DNA of 64,000 bases, from positions 4,464,001 to 4,528,000 of the forward strand of contig NZ_CP043494.1 in the NCBI RefSeq assembly GCF_044360475.1, read 5' to 3'. Positions 7,993 to 13,868 of this stretch are shown one piece after another; the stretch's first letter is position 1, and each line of letters begins with the position of its first letter. A program made the translations under genes and the position numbers. A model generated the notes under the pieces. That model had not been told where the DNA came from and did not search any database. It worked only from the letters and a program-made list of their open reading frames with translations. This DNA comes from Archangium minus. Its GTDB lineage: Bacteria > Myxococcota > Myxococcia > Myxococcales > Myxococcaceae.

Positions 7993-8044
7993 GGCTCAGA
8001 CCCACAAACGATTAATCAACAAATCCCCATGCTCGGTCTGAGCC
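7993..8044. repeat. Perfect 10-bp inverted repeat just after the methyltransferase gene
   Basis: GGCTCAGACC at 7993-8002 pairs perfectly with GGTCTGAGCC at 8035-8044 across a 32-base AT-rich loop. It starts 9 bases after the stop codon of the methyltransferase gene. The long loop and lack of a U-tract argue against an ordinary terminator. Confidence 0.7.
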
Positions 8045-8053
8045 GCTACTCAT

Positions 8054-8947
8054 TTACGGCTTCCGCGAAATGATCGACACAAGTCCAGTTTTGTCGCTCA
8101 TAGGAATTCTGCCAGAAAGTCCGGGAGTCATTCCCATCAAAACGCCGGGCTTTTCTGGTGGTTCGTAGGGTCGTGCCTCAATCCTCGGATCGACACGCAG
8201 AGACGAAAAGGCTGAAGCCTGTTCTTCATGGGCTTTCTGCGTATCAAGCCTCAGAAGCTCCGCCATTTTCTCCGAAGAACTAATCTCGGCTCGGTCAACA
8301 ATGTGAAGTATTCCACCAGTTCGAAGAACAGTATCAGCGAGCCTATAAACTTGATTCTGAACACGTAGACGGTAAGCCCCTGCGGGCAGTGGCTCTAGCG
8401 CAGTATTGAATGGCCGCGCACGATGACTCCCCATGAGCCAGCAAACTACCGCGTCGAATCGCGGCAGGCCCTTGAGCCACGCGAGCAGGGAAGGATCGTT
8501 AAGCAAATCTCCTTCAAGGAGGAGTGCCCCCGAGACAGGCATATTCGATGTTGGTGGCTTATACGTGATCGCGTAGCCATCATTGCCTTGCTGAAGCGTT
8601 TCTCGTTGCTCCACTGCGACAGCAAATCCAGCCGCTTCTATTTTTCGTTGTGCAATATGGAGACACGCAGGATTCTCATCGATACTTACGACCGAATGAC
8701 CGGCGCGAAGCAGCTCGATCGTGCCGCGCCCATCACCAGTGCCGATTTCAAGAATGCGATCATAGCCCGCAGTGAATGAAGCCATCCAAGCGTAGTGCGC
8801 ATCTTGTGCGAACTTGGCGGCATCATGCTGGCTCCATGACTTCGCATATAGTTCACGCTCGTGAGTTAGTCCAGGCAGGGTTTTCGCGGCCTCTATCGCC
8901 TGCTTTCGCTCCCGTTCGAGCTTTTTCTTTCGAGACTGCTTGCCCAT
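8054..8947 (-). CDS. Class I SAM-dependent methyltransferase (island cargo)
   Basis: This 297-residue protein has a very basic N-terminus (MGKQSRKKKLERERK), a Rossmann-fold motif I (ILEIGTGDGRG, residues 65-75) and an acidic motif II (VVSIDENP). FDAVVCWLMG sits where motif IV would be expected. There is no DPPY or ENV/PCQ box of DNA methyltransferases, so the substrate is unknown; a basic tail could suit nucleic acid or ribosome contact. GC is lower than in chromosomal genes. The start ATG at 8947 is taken as the first Met. It stands alone between an attC-like site upstream (9211) and the 10-bp inverted repeat downstream. Confidence 0.8.
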   Translation of the reverse strand: MGKQSRKKKLERERKQAIEAAKTLPGLTHERELYAKSWSQHDAAKFAQDAHYAWMASFTAGYDRILEIGTGDGRGTIELLRAGHSVVSIDENPACLHIAQRKIEAAGFAVAVEQRETLQQGNDGYAITYKPPTSNMPVSGALLLEGDLLNDPSLLAWLKGLPRFDAVVCWLMGSHRARPFNTALEPLPAGAYRLRVQNQVYRLADTVLRTGGILHIVDRAEISSSEKMAELLRLDTQKAHEEQASAFSSLRVDPRIEARPYEPPEKPGVLMGMTPGLSGRIPMSDKTGLVSIISRKP

Positions 8948-9210
8948 ATTCAGTTGTCTCCGTGTTCAGAGCACTGCGTATCTTTCTACCTGCCGCACCT
9001 TGAGAAATACGGACATCACTAGGAGGGCTCGCTGTTCCGGCGAGCACAAACCGTGATGCTCTCCACGCTGATGGGAAGGGCTCGCCAAGCCACGAAGGCC
9101 AACCCCCTGGCCCCGGTCATCCCCCCTGGCGCTGCGGTGCTCTACGGGGCTCCTGCGAATTGTGTCTCACTCATTCCCGTACGTCTGCTTGGCTGAGCCA
9201 GTTTCATTTA
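8948..9210. other. Gene-free stretch upstream of the methyltransferase
   Basis: No supported gene. The DNA changes composition near 9030, from AT-richer leader to GC-rich sequence that may be decayed coding DNA. Nothing in it could be identified. Confidence 0.4.
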
Positions 9211-9326
9211 GAGCGCCTAACATATAAGCCTATTTCGCAAGCGGACCTGCCCGACAAGCAAGCAGTGGGTGCTCATCCAAGCAGCCTCCGGGAGGAGTGC
9301 TCAGTCCTTATTTTTGTCAGGTGCTC
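9211..9326 (-). repeat. attC-like palindromic site A
   Basis: Read on the minus strand it begins with GAGCACCTGACA (R''-like ACCTGAC, consensus RYYYAAC) and ends with TGTTAGGCGCTC (R'-like GTTAGGC, consensus GTTRRRY), 116 bases overall. The stop codon of the small gene at 9301 lies inside its leading arm, as in many integron cassettes. It has not been tested structurally. Confidence 0.5.
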
Positions 9327-9570
9327 TAAGTTTGAGTTCTTCGGCTTCCGCAAAAGCCAGTAATTGAGTTCGTACGTTGTCGTCGGCCTCCTGTGCATCA
9401 TCGCCATAACAATGTGCGCTGTGGATGAGAGATTCATCGTCAAGGCGGTGCAAAGAACCACTTGCGCCATAGACGTAGTCACCACCTGGCGAACGATGTT
9501 TCCCTCTTCGGGAAATAATACGCATTCCAAAGTGAGCTGTAAGTTGCTCAAGGTCTGTTTTCTTGGTCAT
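9301..9570 (-). CDS. Hypothetical 89-residue cassette-like protein
   Basis: The product is small, hydrophilic and of unknown function (MTKKTDLEQLTAHFGMRI to the end DKNKD), with a Gly/Tyr-containing central part (PGGDYVYGASGSLHRL) and an acidic helix. The ATG at 9570 is favoured because AAAGGA precedes it; a longer in-frame start would add 19 residues without support. The gene is bounded by two attC-like sites, with its stop codon inside one of them. It is the best candidate in the window for an integron-type gene cassette. No family was recognised. Confidence 0.55.
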   Translation of the reverse strand: MTKKTDLEQLTAHFGMRIISRRGKHRSPGGDYVYGASGSLHRLDDESLIHSAHCYGDDAQEADDNVRTQLLAFAEAEELKLRAPDKNKD

Positions 9571-9635
9571 GCGGTGAGGTCCTTTCTCTTCTAGCACGAT
9601 GAATATCTTCGATGTAAAACCAATCATCAGCTTGG

Positions 9636-9712
9636 AACGCCTAGCAGAAGTCCGGTCTGAGGGAGTCCTCTCCTCAGGAAAAGGGCCCAGCCCTTACTTC
9701 TGTTAGGCGCTC
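9636..9712 (-). repeat. attC-like palindromic site B
   Basis: On the minus strand it starts GAGCGCCTAACAGAAGT and ends ACTTCTGCTAGGCGTT. That gives R'' GCCTAAC and R' GCTAGGC (one base off GTTRRRY) in 77 bases. The outer 15-base arms match at 13 positions. Smaller hairpins (CTGAGG/CCTCAG and AAGGG/CCCTT) lie inside. It begins 17 bases after the stop of the gene at 9729. Confidence 0.5.
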
Positions 9713-9728
9713 TTGGAACTGGCACGAT

Positions 9729-10055
9729 TTAGTACGGATCCGGGGGACCAGGAGGAAGCGCTGCGAGCGTGTCTTGAGCCTTCTCGTCCTCCGCTCGTAA
9801 GCGAACAACCCATTGATCAAGGCCCGTGTTTTCAAGGGAATGCACCCTCTGCTCGAACACCGTTACTCGCCCCAGCGAAATGGAACCTTCCGGATCGAGG
9901 AGTTCCAAGGTCTCCCCTGCTTGCTCGGCTTGCGCGATGATTTCACGGAGCCCCCCTGGCGTTGGCGTTGCGCCGCGAGGCACCTCGAAGTCGAATCGAA
10001 TCAAGCGGTCAACCGCAGACATCCGGGAACGCGGGATTTTGATGCTCTTCGCCAT
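9729..10055 (-). CDS. Hypothetical 108-residue protein
   Basis: Unknown function. The sequence starts MAKSIKIPRSRMSAVDRL, continues with FEVPRGATPTPGGLREII and ends in a Pro-rich tail (LPPGPPDPY). No membrane segment or catalytic motif is visible. The ATG at 10055 is chosen over an upstream TTG because GAGGAG lies 9 bases before it. It is followed by attC-like site B and preceded by the XRE regulator gene, 65 bases away, on the same strand. Confidence 0.6.
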   Translation of the reverse strand: MAKSIKIPRSRMSAVDRLIRFDFEVPRGATPTPGGLREIIAQAEQAGETLELLDPEGSISLGRVTVFEQRVHSLENTGLDQWVVRLRAEDEKAQDTLAALPPGPPDPY

Positions 10056-10085
10056 TCTCTCACTCTCCTCTTCCAAACACGCTTT

Positions 10086-10113
10086 TAGGGCTCCCGGCCT
10101 CCCTAGGCCAGCC
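10086..10113. terminator. Nested hairpin between two island genes
   Basis: GGGCT/AGCCC encloses GGCCT/AGGCC, making a compact stem in the gap between the XRE regulator stop and the next gene. There is only a short A-rich run after it on the minus strand, so termination would be weak. Confidence 0.4.
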
Positions 10114-10120
10114 CGCTAGA

Positions 10121-10420
10121 TCAGTGCTCCTTCGCTTCCTCGGGGAACAGTTCACGTAGCGGCACTTTGTAGGCCACGGACGCGGCTACCAGGGTGGCAA
10201 CGGTGGGATTCGCGGTGCCACCTTCTATGCGCGGCATCGACTTAGGGTGAACCCCCATAAGCTCGGCTGCCTGCTCCTGTGTGAGCCCCCGCTGTTCCCG
10301 AAGCTCTCGGAGGCGCGTCCCGAGGCGCTTTAGCTCCCGCTTGATGACAGGGGCCAAGTCCTTCCGCGTCCGTACTTCGGAAGGTCCGTGGGAGTGAGGT
10401 GACTTGCCGGATGTAGGCAC
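10121..10420 (-). CDS. XRE-family HTH transcriptional regulator
   Basis: This 99-residue Cro/CI-type DNA-binding protein has its HTH at roughly residues 38-92: LRELREQRGLTQEQAAELMGVHPKSMPRIEGGTANPTVATL, followed by VPLRELFP. The GTG at 10420 is the only start that keeps the basic N-terminal helix, but no ribosome site is visible. It is transcribed away from the gene at 10583. The 160 bases between them hold several GAGTTA/TAACTC half-sites, suggesting it regulates itself and its neighbour. It probably controls the island. Confidence 0.85.
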   Translation of the reverse strand: MPTSGKSPHSHGPSEVRTRKDLAPVIKRELKRLGTRLRELREQRGLTQEQAAELMGVHPKSMPRIEGGTANPTVATLVAASVAYKVPLRELFPEEAKEH

Positions 10421-10447
10421 AGGGCGACATTGGCCGGGTCAACTTTC

Positions 10448-10548
10448 GAGTTACACAACTCGTATGTTGCCGACCTGACTGGAGGGCCAGGAGCACGTTA
10501 ACTCACAGGTAACTTAACAGTTGAGTTGCACTGCTCATGAGTTACCAT
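10448..10548. promoter_or_regulatory. Divergent promoter with repeated GAGTTA operators
   Basis: A dyad GAGTT-ACAC-AACTC lies at 10448-10461. TAACTC at 10499-10504 and GAGTTA at 10539-10544 repeat the half-site. A promoter for the plus-strand gene can be drawn as TTGAGT (10521-10526), 16 bases, TACCAT (10543-10548), with a half-site over the -10. The likely ligand is the adjacent XRE protein. Confidence 0.55.
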
Positions 10549-10582
10549 GCTCTCAGGCCCAACCGACGAAAGGACGGCCTAC

Positions 10583-11173
10583 ATGACCGAAGAGACCGAA
10601 GTCACGAGACGGGACCCGATGGTGGTTAGCCTGGACTTGGAGCTATCCACCATTGAGGCCGCCATGAGGGGCGCGGAGATCCTCGCGGACTACCAGATGC
10701 GTCAGGGCTACCTGGATGAAGAGTCGGAGGTCGATGCGCCGGAGTGCGTGTTCTCCATCCTCTCCTTGCTGGGGGGTCGCCTTGAGCAAGTACGGCGGGT
10801 GATTCGGGGGGAGGAGGACCCGGAACGGCTTTGGGGGGCCCACAACGCGATTTCCATTCCCGATTCACTGGCCGACGTTGACGGGGATATTGTCCTGTTC
10901 CCCTGGAACGCCCGTGGGATGCCGCTGGTACTCGCCCGCCCCTCTGGATGGGGACTGGACCCGAAGGAAGTGGAGGAACGGCAGGCGCTGGGCTTGGAGG
11001 GGCGGAAGGCGAAGGAGCCCCGGGGACGGAAGGCGAAGAGTCCGGAGGGGCGGAAGGTGAAGGACCGGAAGGGGCGTAAGGCGAAGGAGCCGAAGGAACA
11101 AGCCCCCCAGGCCCTCAACGTTCAAGGAACGGCGCCGAAGGAGACTCCGCCGGTCGCTCCCGGGCCCACCTAA
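10583..11173 (+). CDS. Hypothetical protein with histone H1-like Lys/Arg repeat tail
   Basis: This 196-residue protein has an acidic N-terminal region of ~125 residues with no recognised domain (EVTRRDPMVVSLDLELSTIE..., then an FPWNARGMPLV segment). The tail contains four near-perfect 8-residue repeats of the GRKAKEPK type (about residues 140-171), then a Pro/Ala/Gln-rich end. The tail resembles the AKP-rich tails of bacterial histone H1-like proteins, which bind DNA non-specifically. The ATG at 10583 has AGGA at good spacing. It is divergent from the XRE regulator and probably controlled by it. Function unknown. Confidence 0.65.
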   Translation: MTEETEVTRRDPMVVSLDLELSTIEAAMRGAEILADYQMRQGYLDEESEVDAPECVFSILSLLGGRLEQVRRVIRGEEDPERLWGAHNAISIPDSLADVDGDIVLFPWNARGMPLVLARPSGWGLDPKEVEERQALGLEGRKAKEPRGRKAKSPEGRKVKDRKGRKAKEPKEQAPQALNVQGTAPKETPPVAPGPT

Positions 11174-11370
11174 GCGGGCCAGGAGGGCACGCACCGAGCC
11201 GACTTGCCGAGATACCCCGCCAGAATGACCCCGGCAGTCTTTTCACCTCCGGTGCGTGTCCCGTGTAGTTGCGGATGTAGCTACGAGCGCCAGAGGAGAC
11301 CTGAATTGATGGTTTTTGACCCCCCATCAATTCGGTCTAAGTGCCTGAAACTCTTGAGGAAGCGTTTTTT

Positions 11371-11400
11371 CTCCCACTAAGAGAGGGCTAGGGTGAGGGT
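11371..11400. repeat. Interspersed palindromic repeat, copy 3
   Basis: Degenerate copy (CTCCCACTAAGAGAGGG then GGGTGAGGGT), plus orientation, facing copy 4. Confidence 0.55.
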
Positions 11401-11465
11401 AGTCGAGCCCGTTCTTCAGCCCGTGGCCCACAGTGTGGACAGGGGATTCAACCTGGGTTCACCCG

Positions 11466-11502
11466 ATACCCTCACCCCGTCCCTCTCCCAGGGGGAGAGG
11501 GG
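11466..11502. repeat. Interspersed palindromic repeat, copy 4 (inverted)
   Basis: ACCCTCACCCC followed by CCCTCTCCCAGGGGGAGAGG, inverted relative to copy 3 and lying just beyond the stop of the thioesterase gene. Confidence 0.65.
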
Positions 11503-11544
11503 AAATGGCCACGGGGAAGTTTGAAGGAACTCAGGTTCGGCGTC

Positions 11545-12072
11545 TCACCCCGCCGCGCCGGGCTTGATGACCTTCTGCCAGGCGAGGCTCGTCTGCTTGC
11601 GCGAGAGCCGCTCCTTGCGGCGCTGCTCGGCCTCGCGGAAGGCGGCGCGCTCCTCCTCCGTCTCGATCTTCAGGGGCGGCACGGGAATCCGCTTGCCCTC
11701 GGAGGTGAGCGCCACGAAGGTGAGCAGGGCGCTGGTGGTCAGGTGCTTCTCACCGGTGAGCGGGTTCTCCGCCGTCACCGTGACGCCCACTTCCATCGAC
11801 GTGCGGAACGTGGCGATGACCCGCGAGTGCAGCGTCACGTTCCAGCCCACCTTGATGGGGGCGTGGAAGTGCAGGTCATCCATGGACGCGGTGACCACCA
11901 CCTGCCGGCAGTGGCGCTGGGCGGCGATGGCGGCGCAGACGTCGATCCACTCCATCACCTTGCCGCCGAACGCGGTGTTCACCGAGTTGGCGTCCGAGGG
12001 GAGGATCATCTGCGTCATCACCACTTCGGACTCACGCGCGCTCTTGGCGGGGAGCTCGGACTGCTCGGACAC
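11545..12072 (-). CDS. Hotdog-fold acyl-CoA thioesterase (YciA/ACOT7-like)
   Basis: This 175-residue cytoplasmic enzyme would hydrolyse acyl-CoA to free acid and CoA. The hotdog signature MTQMILPSDANSVNTAFGG followed by KVMEWIDVCAAIAA matches the YciA/BFIT/ACOT subfamily, with the Asn/Asp pair of the loop and helix. The C-terminal ~30 residues are Arg/Glu-rich and helical. The GTG at 12072 is chosen: GAGG lies six bases upstream, and the stop of the deoxynucleoside kinase is only 8 bases away, so the two genes form an operon. Confidence 0.88.
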   Translation of the reverse strand: MSEQSELPAKSARESEVVMTQMILPSDANSVNTAFGGKVMEWIDVCAAIAAQRHCRQVVVTASMDDLHFHAPIKVGWNVTLHSRVIATFRTSMEVGVTVTAENPLTGEKHLTTSALLTFVALTSEGKRIPVPPLKIETEEERAAFREAEQRRKERLSRKQTSLAWQKVIKPGAAG

Positions 12073-12080
12073 GTCACACC

Positions 12081-12872
12081 TCAAGCGAGGAAGGTCGAGA
12101 CCCGGTCGAGGAACTCCTCGCGTCCCCGGCCGGTGCGGATGTCCTGGTTCGTCACGTCGAGCACCAGGCAGTCCACGCCGTACTTGTTCTGCAGCACCAT
12201 GGGAAAGGTGGCGTAGTAGCCGTTGAGGCCCCGCAGGAAGCCCTTCTGGATTCCCTTCTCCTCTTCGCGGCCGCGCTCGAGGATGCGCCCCAGCAGCACG
12301 TCCACCGTGGGCACGTCGAAGCAGATGACCTTGTCTGGCTGCACGATGCTCTTCGTCAGGCGCTGGAAGTACTCGAAGTACAAGTCCAGCTCCTGGTTCG
12401 TCATGTGCCCCAGGCCGTGCAGGTACTTGGCGAAGATCTCCGGATCCTCGTAGAGCGTGCGGTCCTGCACGCAGCTCTTCTTCACCGAGTGGATGAGCTC
12501 GTGGTGCTCGACGCGGCGGATGAGGAACTCGAGCTGGAGGGTGAAGGACCACCGCCCCATGTTGGCGTAGTAGTCCTTGAGGAAGCGGTTATCGATGACG
12601 GGCTCGTCGAAGAGCTCGAAGCCGAAGGTCTGGCTGATGATCTTCGCGGCCGTCGTCTTCCCCGCGCCAATGTTGCCGGCCAGGGCGACGAAGCGCTTGG
12701 TGCGGGGCGCACGCAGGCGGCGCACGGTGTTGCGCGTGGGGGCCTCGGGCGCGGGGACCGGAGCGTCGGCGGGGCGGGACCCCAGGGCCGGCTCGGGCGC
12801 GGCGGGAGTCAGTACGGCGTTAGGCGCTGTCGCGGCCTTCGAGGCGCGCTTACGCGGGGGTGAGCGAGGCAT
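12081..12872 (-). CDS. Deoxynucleoside kinase (dNK/dGK family)
   Basis: This 263-residue salvage enzyme would phosphorylate deoxynucleosides with ATP. A disordered Ala/Pro-rich N-terminus (~55 residues) precedes the P-loop GNIGAGKTT and the substrate-site glutamate in FDEPV. QDRTLYEDPEIFA (the D-R-T motif) and a lid region with ERGREEEKGI follow. It is operonic with the thioesterase downstream and close to the glycerophosphodiesterase upstream (24 bases). Substrate preference (dA, dG or others) cannot be read from the sequence. Confidence 0.9.
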   Translation of the reverse strand: MPRSPPRKRASKAATAPNAVLTPAAPEPALGSRPADAPVPAPEAPTRNTVRRLRAPRTKRFVALAGNIGAGKTTAAKIISQTFGFELFDEPVIDNRFLKDYYANMGRWSFTLQLEFLIRRVEHHELIHSVKKSCVQDRTLYEDPEIFAKYLHGLGHMTNQELDLYFEYFQRLTKSIVQPDKVICFDVPTVDVLLGRILERGREEEKGIQKGFLRGLNGYYATFPMVLQNKYGVDCLVLDVTNQDIRTGRGREEFLDRVSTFLA

Positions 12873-12896
12873 GCAGGATGGGGCTTAACTCGGGTT

Positions 12897-13706
12897 TTAA
12901 CGCGCGTCCAAGACCTGGCGCAGCAGGTCCGGCCTGTCCGTCATGATACCGCCCACGCCCTCGGTGACGAGCTGACGCATCTCCTGGGGGTCATCCACCG
13001 TCCACACATTGATCCACTTCCCCCGGGCGTCCGCGGCGCGCAGGAGGGCTTCGTCCACCAGACGCACGTCGCCGAAGTACAGGGGCATGTCCAGGACGGT
13101 GTAGTGCGAGTCCTCCGGCGGCGGCTCGCCCGCCCGCACCGAGAGCACGAAGGCGGCCAGCGCGTCACGCGGATAGAAGTGGCAGGCGTCCGGCATCACC
13201 CGCACCAGCCGCTCGCCCACGGAGTCCAGCTCGCTGCCCACGCACGCGCGCTCCAGGGCGCCCTCCTCGCGCAGCACCTGGAAGAAGGCGTCCTCGATGC
13301 CCGGCACGTCCGGCTTCACCTCGATGTTGAAGCGCATCCCCGGGAAGGCGCGCAGCAGCTCGCGCAGGGAGGGCATGCGCACGTCCTGGCCGCGAAAGGG
13401 GAAGGTGCGACCCCCGTCCGGGGTGAAGCCGTGGCCGGCATCCAGTCGCTGGAGCTCGGCCAGCGTGTGGTCCGCGATGTTCCCCACACCATTGGTGCAC
13501 CGCTCCAGGGTGCTGTCGTGGGCCACGATCAGCTCGCCGTCGCGGGTGAGGTGGACGTCCGTCTCCAGCACCTGGGTGTGGTAGCGCTCCACCGCCATGC
13601 GGAAGGCGGCCAGGGTGTTCTCCGGCGCCAGCAGCGAGCCTCCCCGGTGGGAGATGTGCAGGGTGGGAGAGAGGCCGCGGAAGTAGGGATGTCTGGGAGG
13701 CGGCAT
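12897..13706 (-). CDS. Glycerophosphodiester phosphodiesterase
   Basis: This 269-residue enzyme would cleave glycerophosphodiesters to sn-glycerol-3-phosphate and an alcohol. Catalytic landmarks are HISHRGGSLLAPENT (His20, Arg21, Glu29), ETDVHLTRDGELIVAHD (metal-binding Glu/Asp and the second catalytic His), FNIEVKP and the closing GGIMTDRPD. There is no signal peptide, so it should act in the cytoplasm like UgpQ. The ATG at 13706 starts just before the family core; a GTG at 13811 would add 35 low-complexity residues. It precedes dNK and the thioesterase on the same strand. Confidence 0.9.
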   Translation of the reverse strand: MPPPRHPYFRGLSPTLHISHRGGSLLAPENTLAAFRMAVERYHTQVLETDVHLTRDGELIVAHDSTLERCTNGVGNIADHTLAELQRLDAGHGFTPDGGRTFPFRGQDVRMPSLRELLRAFPGMRFNIEVKPDVPGIEDAFFQVLREEGALERACVGSELDSVGERLVRVMPDACHFYPRDALAAFVLSVRAGEPPPEDSHYTVLDMPLYFGDVRLVDEALLRAADARGKWINVWTVDDPQEMRQLVTEGVGGIMTDRPDLLRQVLDAR

Positions 13707-13868
13707 GGCGGGAGAGATCTCGCGGGCGTGTGGGATGCTGGCAGAGTGGGGTGGGGCGGGTAGCCGGAGGGGGGTCTGGTCTGGTATCCCACCTTTGGTT
13801 TCCACCCCCACCTTTCAGGTGGTAATTCCGGGTAAGCTCGGGAAGAACCTCGGGCTTTATTCAAGTCT

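Larger units (their letters stand above)
11174..11544. other. Right edge of the island: non-coding with repeats
   Basis: No gene is seen. It contains an inverted repeat (GAATTGATGG at 11303-11312 with CCATCAATTC at 11324-11333), the second copy of the 13-mer found at the integrase end (11323-11335), and two copies of the interspersed palindromic repeat in opposite orientation. Ordinary chromosome resumes at 11545. Confidence 0.55.

Noticed and set aside
2631..11544. A tRNA gene as integration target for the integrase
   Set aside because: I saw no sequence with a T-loop GGTTCRANYCC and cloverleaf arms in or beside the island.
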